Shown: positions 1-4,663 of the stretch, piece by piece
Layout of the letters: the number at the start of each line of letters is the position of its first letter
Numbering within the stretch: the stretch's first letter is position 1
Assembly: GCA_017405115.1 (NCBI GenBank)
Contig: JAFRBA010000016.1
Location: 1-6,061 of the forward strand
Length of the DNA: 6,061 nucleotides
Direction: 5' to 3'
Origin: Kiritimatiellia bacterium
Lineage (GTDB): Bacteria; Verrucomicrobiota; Kiritimatiellia; RFP12; UBA1067
Notes under the pieces: model-generated
What the model was told of the DNA's origin: nothing
Database searches by the model: none
The model's input: only the letters and a program-made list of their open reading frames with translations
Translations under genes and position numbers: made by a program

Positions 1-16
1 GCAACCAGGCGACACG

Positions 17-65
17 ACAGAGTGAATGCGAGTCCCCGCTTCGCGGGCAGTCGCATTCACTCTGT
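17..65. repeat. 49-nt palindrome, possible terminator
   Basis: Arms ACAGAGTGAATGCGA (17-31) and TCGCATTCACTCTGT (51-65) are perfect 15-bp complements. Inside them, CCCGC (35-39) pairs with GCGGG (43-47) across a TTC loop, separated from the outer stem by a small internal loop. As RNA this would be a very stable hairpin. No uninterrupted T-run follows on either strand (TCTTCTCACC on the plus side), so a standard intrinsic terminator is only one option. It could end transcription of a gene left of the window, or be a dispersed palindromic element. Confidence 0.75.
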
Positions 66-109
66 CTTCTCACCATCTGGAAATCACTCGTCCGCGCTGC
101 CCGTGCTTT

Positions 110-118
110 TGGTATAAT
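110..118 (+). promoter_or_regulatory. Extended -10 promoter in repeat copy A
   Basis: TGG followed by TATAAT (113-118) is a perfect sigma70 -10 hexamer with the TGN extension. The position 17 nt upstream holds no recognisable -35 hexamer, as expected for an extended -10 promoter. Transcription would start near 125 and read into the small ORF at 142. The element is identical in repeat copy B. Confidence 0.6.
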
Positions 119-141
119 ATCAGTCAGAGAGCGAATGACGA

Positions 142-276
142 ATGAGAGGCAGATCGACAGATAGCGCGTTAAAGCGCGACATACTGGAATGGAACGTTCC
201 AGAAGAGGCGCTTGCGGTTCTGCTGAGTGAATCAACAAATTGCATACGGTGTACGCTTCATTGGCTAGAGGTGTAA
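142..276 (+). CDS. Doubtful 44-aa ORF, 5' end shared with copy B
   Basis: ATG at 142, preceded by a purine-rich AGAGAG (126-131), opens a 44-codon frame ending at TAA 274-276. Its first 21 residues, including STDSALKRDILEW and VPE, match the ORF at 1233-1421. The remaining 23 residues are unrelated to that ORF and look non-protein-like. I do not recognise a family. A reasonable reading is the 5' stub of a gene whose remainder was lost or replaced; the first direct repeat of the 271-322 cluster overlaps its stop codon. An overlapping 9-codon frame from ATG 135 is also kept in both copies, so the conservation may belong to RNA or DNA rather than protein. Confidence 0.25.
   Translation: MRGRSTDSALKRDILEWNVPEEALAVLLSESTNCIRCTLHWLEV
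184..202 (+). other. Short hairpin in repeat copy A
   Basis: CTGGAA (184-189) pairs with TTCCAG (197-202) across a 7-nt loop. The DNA also holds a perfect 12-bp dyad, TGGAACGTTCCA (190-201). In copy B the dyad is broken, but the 6-bp RNA stem survives with one U-G wobble. A second small stem, CGCG 165-168 with 175-178, lies just upstream and is identical in both copies. Confidence 0.45.
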
Positions 277-322
277 GCTGGAAAACCTATCGGTGTAAGC
301 TGGTCGCCTCGCAAGTGTAAGC
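271..322 (+). repeat. Three 22-bp-period direct repeats
   Basis: GTGTAAGC occurs at 271-278, 293-300 and 315-322, exactly 22 bp apart each time. The first two copies share a longer core, GGTGTAAGCTGG (270-281 and 292-303); the third reads AGTGTAAGCAG. A regular spacing of about two helical turns means a protein would bind all three on one face of the DNA. Candidates are iterons of a replication initiator, an operator array, or the multi-repeat terminus of an IS21-like element, whose ends carry several direct transposase-binding repeats. No replication gene or transposase is present in the window, so the role is open. Confidence 0.75.
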
Positions 323-328
323 AGTTGT

Positions 329-405
329 CTTGCCGCCAAGTTTTATTGTTTTGCCACCGAATTAGTGTTTATTCGGCGGCAAATATTTAGTATAATGGCG
401 GCAAG
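329..405. promoter_or_regulatory. Nested inverted repeats over the HU promoter
   Basis: CTTGCCGCCA (329-338) is a perfect inverted complement of TGGCGGCAAG (396-405). Nested inside, TTTGCCACCGAAT (350-362) complements ATTCGGCGGCAAA (371-383) with one mismatch. The result is four TTGCC(G/A)CC half-sites, two in each orientation, with the TATAAT at 391-396 next to the last of them. The layout resembles a multi-site operator for a dimeric regulator of the downstream gene. Alternatively the DNA or RNA folds into a cruciform or stem. The regulator is not identifiable here. Confidence 0.6.
391..396 (+). promoter_or_regulatory. -10 element of the HU-like gene
   Basis: A perfect TATAAT sits about 90 nt upstream of the HU-like start codon. 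The -35 position (about 368-373) reads TTTATT, a poor match, and there is no TGN extension, so the promoter may be weak or need an activator. It is embedded in the inverted repeats at 329-405. Transcription would begin near 403, giving a leader of about 80 nt. Confidence 0.55.
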
Positions 406-440
406 TTTCAACTGAGCACAGGAGAAGGACGGCATTTCAC

Positions 441-467
441 ATGCAGTCCGTCCCTCTAACACGATGA
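441..467 (+). CDS. Possible 8-aa leader peptide MQSVPLTR
   Basis: A short frame, ATG 441 to TGA 465-467, encodes MQSVPLTR and lies just upstream of the HU-like gene. A purine-rich AGGAGAAGGA (420-429) precedes it at a rather long distance. GGACG (427-431) can pair with CGTCC (449-453), and GCAT (432-435) with ATGC (441-444), so the AUG may sit in a hairpin. The stop lies just before the AAGGAG ribosome site of the main gene, which could allow translational coupling. A frame this short can occur by chance. Confidence 0.2.
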   Translation: MQSVPLTR

Positions 468-470
468 ACA

Positions 471-476
471 AAGGAG
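471..476 (+). promoter_or_regulatory. Ribosome binding site fixing the HU-like start
   Basis: AAGGAG lies 8 nt before ATG 485 and downstream of the alternative in-frame ATG at 464, which has no comparable site. It therefore favours 485 as the start. Confidence 0.8.
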
Positions 477-484
477 AAAAACGC

Positions 485-1195
485 ATGCAGACGCGCACAA
501 AGATCAAGGCGGTCATCCGCGAGAAGGATGCCGCAGGAAAGTTCCAGACCAACCTGACGCCGAACGACACGTTCAAGGGAAAGAATCTCATAAGGCGATG
601 GGCGGACTATTCCCGCCTTAACCTTGCGCAGGCCGAAGTGACGCTGACGTTGCTGAGAGGATTCATCCTTGACGAGCTTGCAAAGGGCAATAAGCTCGAC
701 TTCGAGCTGGTGTCGTTCTATCCAAGGCTTTCCGCCGCGCTTCCCAACCGCGATTCGTCGCCCGATGCCGAAGGACTCTATGTGCGCGGAGCGGTAAAGG
801 CCAGACGGCCCCTGATGAACGAGTTGAAGGACAAGCTGGAGGCGGTGAACGACCTGTCCAGCGTCCATTCGCATATCTTCAACGTCTTCGACAAGACGGC
901 AAACCGCTTTGACGTGCTTGCCACCGGCCATGTCCTGAGCGTTGCTGGGTACGATATCCCCGTGGATGCCGCCAAGGAAGACGAGGGTGTGTGGCTTGAG
1001 AAGCGGACACACAAGGGCTACGAGCGTGTGGCGAAGGGAAGAGTTGTCAACTACGTGACAGATTTCACGGAAGTCGTCTTCGACGAGGCGGTTACGCCTG
1101 GTGTGTACGTGCTGGCCGTCTATACGCGCTGCGGGCATGGCGACGGCTACCGCGTCGTTCGCGTAAGCCGCAAAATCCGCGCGGTAGTACCGTGA
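485..1195 (+). CDS. HU-like DNA-binding protein with DUF4469-type C-terminus
   Basis: The 236-aa product probably binds DNA in the cytoplasm as a nucleoid-associated or regulatory protein. Residues 1-110 resemble the HU/IHF-like fold of the Bvu_2165 type: a basic start (TRTKIKAVIREKD), a helical LAQAEVTLTLLRGFILDELAKG segment split around residues 47-68, and a strand-rich stretch through KLDFELVSFYPRL (70-82). Residues about 128-234 resemble DUF4469, a beta-rich domain ending in a PGVYVLAVYTRC strand and a basic RVSRKIRAV tail. ATG 485 is chosen over 464 because AAGGAG precedes it at 8 nt. No signal peptide or membrane segment is visible. The gene stands alone; the next promoter begins within 10 nt of its stop. 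The family is known to me as multicopy in Bacteroidota and PVC bacteria, with specific roles mostly unassigned. The fold assignment comes from recognition, not a search. Confidence 0.85.
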   Translation: MQTRTKIKAVIREKDAAGKFQTNLTPNDTFKGKNLIRRWADYSRLNLAQAEVTLTLLRGFILDELAKGNKLDFELVSFYPRLSAALPNRDSSPDAEGLYVRGAVKARRPLMNELKDKLEAVNDLSSVHSHIFNVFDKTANRFDVLATGHVLSVAGYDIPVDAAKEDEGVWLEKRTHKGYERVAKGRVVNYVTDFTEVVFDEAVTPGVYVLAVYTRCGHGDGYRVVRVSRKIRAVVP

Positions 1196-1200
1196 AAATT

Positions 1201-1209
1201 TGGTATAAT
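1201..1209 (+). promoter_or_regulatory. Extended -10 promoter in repeat copy B
   Basis: TGG plus TATAAT (1204-1209), identical to copy A. It starts 6 nt after the stop of the HU-like gene, and its upstream part lies within that gene's last codons. No -35 hexamer is seen (GCGGTA at the expected place). Confidence 0.6.
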
Positions 1210-1232
1210 ATCGCCCAGAGAGCGAATGACGA

Positions 1233-1421
1233 ATGAGAGGCGAATCGACAGATAGCGCGTTAAAGCGCGACATTCTGGAATGGGACGTTCCGGAAGTGTG
1301 TGTGCATGTCATTCGAAAGGGAGGAAAGAGTTTGAGTATGACAAGACAGAATAAAACTGTACGTGCGCCTAAAGCCGCTTGCACCTCCCAAGCCCACGAA
1401 CGGAGGCGGGGCGGAGAATGA
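1233..1421 (+). CDS. Doubtful 62-aa ORF, 5' end shared with copy A
   Basis: ATG 1233 opens a 62-codon frame ending at TGA 1419-1421. The first 21 residues match the 142-276 ORF; after VPE the two are unrelated. A strong GGGAGG (1319-1324) sits 7 nt before an in-frame TTG (1332) and 13 nt before ATG 1338, so a separate 27-29-residue basic peptide (MTRQNKTVRAPK...) could be translated from there. Neither version resembles a family I know. The tail is rich in Arg, Lys and Gly with low hydrophobicity, so it could be disordered or simply not coding. Confidence 0.3.
   Translation: MRGESTDSALKRDILEWDVPEVCVHVIRKGGKSLSMTRQNKTVRAPKAACTSQAHERRRGGE
1275..1293 (+). other. Short hairpin in repeat copy B
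   Basis: CTGGAA (1275-1280) pairs with TTCCGG (1288-1293) across a 7-nt loop, with one U-G wobble. This is the equivalent of the 184-202 hairpin in copy A. Confidence 0.4.
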
Positions 1422-1446
1422 ACTTCCCCTGTTCGCCCGTTGAATT

Positions 1447-1455
1447 TGATATAAT
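1447..1455 (+). promoter_or_regulatory. Extended -10 promoter before the 60-aa ORF
   Basis: TGA plus TATAAT (1450-1455) lies 25 nt upstream of ATG 1481. There is no -35 match at the expected position. It follows the same TGN-TATAAT style as the other promoters in the window. Confidence 0.5.
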
Positions 1456-1480
1456 ATTGTTATCGTAATTGAGGGCTGAG

Positions 1481-1663
1481 ATGTCAAAGATATTCGACAA
1501 CATTGAGACGAAGTTTGAAGAGGGGCTGCATGCGATTCCCGGATCGGCGGATCGCATGTGGCTTCTCAAGGTCGGGGACTCGACTGTCAAGACGCCTAAG
1601 AAGGTGTCCGAACTGGCGGTTTGCGGGTCGATCTATGTGCATCCCGCGCTGGGTAAATTATGA
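1481..1663 (+). CDS. Small 60-aa hypothetical protein or gene fragment
   Basis: ATG 1481 with GAGGG (1471-1475) 5 nt upstream gives a 60-aa frame ending at TGA 1661-1663; an in-frame TTG at 1469 is a weaker alternative. The opening MSKIFDNIETKFEEGL resembles, from memory, the N-terminus of PLD-domain/SNF2-type helicases found in restriction and defence loci, which continue with a GYFNLRGW-like stretch that is missing here. After about residue 19 the sequence is unfamiliar (ADRMWLLKVGDSTVK and onward). It may be a truncated remnant of such a gene, or an intact small protein. Its own promoter precedes it, and its stop codon forms part of the operon promoter's TGN-TAAAAT, so it is adjacent to but probably not part of the main transcript's translated genes. 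Confidence 0.45.
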   Translation: MSKIFDNIETKFEEGLHAIPGSADRMWLLKVGDSTVKTPKKVSELAVCGSIYVHPALGKL

Positions 1664-1669
1664 TAAAAT
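1661..1669 (+). promoter_or_regulatory. Probable promoter of the defence operon
   Basis: TGA plus TAAAAT (1664-1669) is a five-of-six -10 with the TGN extension, overlapping the stop codon of the 60-aa ORF. Transcription would start near 1676, leaving about 32 nt to ATG 1709. No other candidate lies closer to the operon. Transcription from 1447 could also read through. Confidence 0.5.
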
Positions 1670-1696
1670 ATACAAAGTAGATTGCGACAGGGTTTG

Positions 1697-1703
1697 AAAG
1701 GGA
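1697..1703 (+). promoter_or_regulatory. Ribosome binding site fixing the helicase start
   Basis: AAAGGGA lies 5 nt before ATG 1709. An in-frame TTG at 1682 has no such site, so the start is placed at 1709. Confidence 0.7.
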
Positions 1704-1708
1704 ATTCA

Positions 1709-4660
1709 ATGTTTCACGAAATGATAAAGCACAAGCGTGACGCGTGGATCGCGAGGCCGGATTGTCCGGTGCGCGAGACAATCCAGTACATGCTTGAGCG
1801 GTCGAAATCAGGGGCGGGATTGCGTGAGATTCAGGTTGATGCCATTAAGACCTATTTGTTCCTTAAAATTGCGTGTGGCAACAGGCCGTTAGCGAAGTTG
1901 TTTTCCGAGGGGGCGTTTAGTTCTTTGGACTTGAATGCAGTACCGCTTTCATCTACAACGCGCACCTATCTTGCGACGCATCCCGCATCTGCTGCGCTTT
2001 TGGAATTCGCCCTACAGAAGGAAGAGGATGCCAAGGATGTTCTTGCGCCTGATCTGGCGAAGGTTCTGAAGGAGTCGCCCGAGAGGATCAATGCGGAGGA
2101 TGTATTCGATCAAATCTTCTATCGCGTTTCCTATCCAGACTATTTGTTTTCGCTGCCGATGGGAGCTGGCAAAACCTATCTGATGGCGGCGTTCATGTAT
2201 CTTGATTTGATGTATGCGCAACAGGAACCGGAGAATCCCGCCTTCGCGCACAACTTCATCGTGCTGGCGCCGTCTGGAACGAAATCATCTATTGTTCCGA
2301 GCTTGCGTACGATTGAGGCGTTTAATCCGGCGTGGGTGATTCCCGACCCGTTGGCGTCAAACCTGAAGCAACTCATCAAGTTTGAGATTCTTGATTCCGA
2401 GACGACTTCATCCAAGTCCAATCAGGTGCGGAATCCGAATGTGCAGAAGATTGCGCGGTTTCAGCCTTATCAGGAAATGTTTGGCGTTGTCTTGGTCACC
2501 AATGCCGAAAAGGTCATCCTTGACAGGGTGGCATTGGATGAGAGCGGCATGCTCCTTCGTCTGACGGACGATGAAAAGGCGGAGCGGGCCAATGAACTGC
2601 GGGCCACGATTGGAAAGATTCCGTCGCTTGCCATTTTGATTGACGAGGCGCATCATACGGCATCTCAAACTGACAAGTCGGACGAGGTGAAGTTACGGGC
2701 GGTGGTCAACAACTGGGCGGCTGGTGGAGTTGGTATCAATTCCGTCTTGGGTTTTTCGGGTACGCCTTATCTTGACAAGGCCGAAAAGGTGGAATTGGGC
2801 GCAGGCATTGCGTTTAAGACGGAGGAGATCGCCAGCACTGTCTACTATTATCCGTTGGTGCGTGGTGTCGGTGATTTCCTCAAGAAGCCGACTGTGACTG
2901 TGGTGAGCGGGGCCACCCAGCCACTTTCCATTGTGCGTCGTGGCGTCAAGGAGTTCTTTGAGAAGTTCGGTCGCAAGAAATATGCGAACGGCTGTTTCGC
3001 CAAGCTGGCCATTTACTGCGGAGGGGTGGATCGGCTGGAGGAAGAGGTCTATCCCGAGGTCGCGAAGATCGTCAAAGGCTGCGGACTCGATCCGGCGACT
3101 GCAATCCTCAAATATCACCGGGGCAATTCCAAGTATAAGGAACCCGAGGGTGCGCAGCTTGAATTTGAGCAGCTTGATTTTGCCTTTTCAAAGAAGCGCG
3201 TCATTTTGCTTGTTCAAATCGGCAAGGAGGGCTGGGATTGTCGTAGTCTCGCCGGGGTCGTTCTTTCGCAGGACGGCGATTGTCCGCGCAAGATGGTCTT
3301 GCAGACGTCCTGCCGATGCATGCGAGAGGTTGAGAATGCAGCGGAAGAGTCGGCCTCGATCTATCTGAACGCATCTAACGGCAAGCATCTTGAAGACCAG
3401 TTGGCGCAACAGCAGCACACGACTCTTCAGGCCTTCCAATCTGGTGTGACGGACGGTATTCTCATCAAGCGCTATGATCGCATGGCGAAGCTCGATCTGC
3501 CTACATTGCCGTTCTACCAGCTGAAGGTCAGCTATGGGGATGATGTGGTCGTGGAGAAGGTTCCGGTTGCAGAACGTCTCAAGGCCCTGAAGCGCAAGTT
3601 GAAGGATTTTCGCACTACGGAAACCATCACCACCGGCGATTTCAAGGACACGAAAAAGGACATTTCCACGACACATGGCTCTTATGCTGATCGTTCGTTC
3701 GCCATGTCCTATTCGGCTTGGCTTTCGGAGGTCAGCAAGGAGAGCTTTGGCGTACTTAAGCTTGCGGAATTGAAAGCCGAGGACAAGATTCTCCGTGAGA
3801 TATTCAAGTTGATTTCGGCCAAGGATTCGGATGGTGATAGCGTCCTTTCCGCATCCTATCGCCAAGACGAAATTCGGGCGGCAATTCGCCGCGCCTATTG
3901 GCCGAGCCGCAAGCTGACGGTCAACGAGGAGGAGATTCCGACCGATGCGAAACTGTTGGATGTGCAGTATCTGAATGAGCATCGCGAGGAGCTTGTCGCT
4001 GACGAAAAGGCCTATATCCCCAACCAAAAGGAATGTGCGCAGATCATTCGCGATGACGAGAAGGGCATTTCCACGGCTGCAACGAATCCGAATGTCGAGA
4101 AGTGGCGCCTGCGGCTGGAAGAGGCTATTGCAGAGGAGGATGAGGATGCGGCAGCACTGTATCGGGAGAAGATCGCTCGCGCAGAGTCCGGCGCAAACGC
4201 CAAGGATTATTCTTACCACTATCTGCCCTACAAGACCGACAGCGGCTTTGAGCGGGACTTCTTCAAGCGGGCGATTGCCACGGCCGAGCTGAAATCAAAG
4301 CATCTTGAGATTTACTACAACGGTGATGCGCCGTTTACCGAGTTCCGCATCCGCTGTTATCGCAAGATCGGCGGCATCCAGCAGTCCGTCGGACAGTATA
4401 CGCCTGATTTCCTGATCATCCAGCGGGGCAAGGCGCGTAAGAAGATCGTCAAGTGCTTGATTGTCGAAACCAAGGGCGAACTTTACGCCAATGATCCCGC
4501 ATTCAAGTCACGCAAGGCGTTTATGCAGACGACCTTCCTTGCGCAGAACAAGGGCGGCAAAGGATTTCCTGAATACGATTACCTCTATCTGCAAGAAGAT
4601 AAGGGTGGTCAGTGGCAGGGATTGCTGGTGGATGAGATCAACAAGTTCTTCAAGGAGTAA
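1709..4660 (+). CDS. Res-like DEAH helicase with PD-(D/E)XK nuclease domain
   Basis: The 983-aa product looks like a type III restriction Res-type subunit: an ATP-driven duplex translocase/helicase with its own nuclease. Visible motifs in order: Q-motif-like LREIQVDAIKTYL (Q42), Walker A PMGAGKT (150-156), Walker B ILIDEAHH (DEAH 312-315), motif III SGTP (350-353), motif V GKEGWDC (505-511), motif VI QTSCRCMRE (532-540). A helical, acidic linker follows near 795-830. The C-terminus holds FERDF (from 847), then YTPDF (D900) and IVETKGE (E920, K922), the PD...ExK catalytic signature. All key residues are intact, and the length is normal for Res proteins. No Mod methyltransferase is present in the window, unlike true type III systems. 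The stop is 3 nt before the next gene, indicating one operon. The helicase and nuclease classes are secure; the biological role is inferred as anti-phage or anti-plasmid. Confidence 0.9.
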   Translation: MFHEMIKHKRDAWIARPDCPVRETIQYMLERSKSGAGLREIQVDAIKTYLFLKIACGNRPLAKLFSEGAFSSLDLNAVPLSSTTRTYLATHPASAALLEFALQKEEDAKDVLAPDLAKVLKESPERINAEDVFDQIFYRVSYPDYLFSLPMGAGKTYLMAAFMYLDLMYAQQEPENPAFAHNFIVLAPSGTKSSIVPSLRTIEAFNPAWVIPDPLASNLKQLIKFEILDSETTSSKSNQVRNPNVQKIARFQPYQEMFGVVLVTNAEKVILDRVALDESGMLLRLTDDEKAERANELRATIGKIPSLAILIDEAHHTASQTDKSDEVKLRAVVNNWAAGGVGINSVLGFSGTPYLDKAEKVELGAGIAFKTEEIASTVYYYPLVRGVGDFLKKPTVTVVSGATQPLSIVRRGVKEFFEKFGRKKYANGCFAKLAIYCGGVDRLEEEVYPEVAKIVKGCGLDPATAILKYHRGNSKYKEPEGAQLEFEQLDFAFSKKRVILLVQIGKEGWDCRSLAGVVLSQDGDCPRKMVLQTSCRCMREVENAAEESASIYLNASNGKHLEDQLAQQQHTTLQAFQSGVTDGILIKRYDRMAKLDLPTLPFYQLKVSYGDDVVVEKVPVAERLKALKRKLKDFRTTETITTGDFKDTKKDISTTHGSYADRSFAMSYSAWLSEVSKESFGVLKLAELKAEDKILREIFKLISAKDSDGDSVLSASYRQDEIRAAIRRAYWPSRKLTVNEEEIPTDAKLLDVQYLNEHREELVADEKAYIPNQKECAQIIRDDEKGISTAATNPNVEKWRLRLEEAIAEEDEDAAALYREKIARAESGANAKDYSYHYLPYKTDSGFERDFFKRAIATAELKSKHLEIYYNGDAPFTEFRIRCYRKIGGIQQSVGQYTPDFLIIQRGKARKKIVKCLIVETKGELYANDPAFKSRKAFMQTTFLAQNKGGKGFPEYDYLYLQEDKGGQWQGLLVDEINKFFKE

Positions 4661-4663
4661 ACA

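Larger units (their letters stand above)
108..205 (+). repeat. 98-nt direct repeat, copy A
   Basis: This segment aligns without gaps to 1199-1296 (offset 1091) with 8 differences in 98 positions. It contains an extended -10 promoter, a short leader, an ATG at 142 and about 21 codons, and two short hairpins. The copies diverge sharply on both sides. The pair brackets the HU-like gene as direct repeats, so the arrangement could be a segmental duplication or a dispersed repeat family of this genome. Confidence 0.9.
1..484. other. Structured non-coding upstream region
   Basis: No confident protein gene lies in this stretch. It contains a long palindrome, an extended -10 promoter within a 98-nt repeat, a doubtful 44-codon ORF, three 22-bp-period direct repeats, and a promoter wrapped in inverted repeats ahead of the HU-like gene; each is listed separately. 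The density of repeats suggests an intergenic region shaped by recombination or mobile-element activity. No tRNA, rRNA or CRISPR pattern was seen. Confidence 0.7.
1199..1296 (+). repeat. 98-nt direct repeat, copy B
   Basis: Gap-free match to 108-205 with 90 of 98 positions identical. It begins 4 nt after the HU-like stop codon and carries the same extended -10, leader, ATG (1233) and 21-codon opening. Five of the eight differences fall in the shared coding part and three in the leader. Both flanks differ completely from copy A. Confidence 0.9.
1196..1708. other. Repeat- and promoter-rich spacer before the operon
   Basis: This 513-nt stretch has no confident gene. It holds repeat copy B with its promoter, two small ORFs of doubtful status (1233-1421 and 1481-1663), and extended -10 elements at 1447 and 1661. 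No clear intrinsic terminator was found between the HU-like gene and the operon. A weak CCTCC/GGAGG pairing (about 1384-1405) was seen but lacks a T-run. Confidence 0.6.

Noticed and set aside
17..65. CRISPR repeat or part of an array
   Set aside because: Only one palindromic unit is present, with no spacer-repeat periodicity, and no cas genes occur.
271..322. Short CRISPR-like array
   Set aside because: The repeated core is only 8-12 bp and the 22-bp period leaves no room for typical spacers.
437..1384. 315-codon minus-strand frame opposite the HU-like gene
   Set aside because: It mirrors the coding strand of a well-supported gene, has no convincing ribosome site, and its protein is rich in His, Arg and Val with no recognisable domain.
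1384..1405. CCTCC/GGAGG pairing as an intrinsic terminator
   Set aside because: The stem is only 5 bp with a long loop and no T-run follows.
3188..4219. 343-codon minus-strand frame opposite the helicase gene
   Set aside because: It lies wholly inside a gene with complete helicase and nuclease motifs, and its Leu/Arg-rich product resembles an antisense shadow.
1709..4660. Type I restriction HsdR subunit
   Set aside because: The nuclease motif lies at the C-terminus rather than the N-terminus, and no HsdM or HsdS gene is present, which fits Res rather than HsdR.
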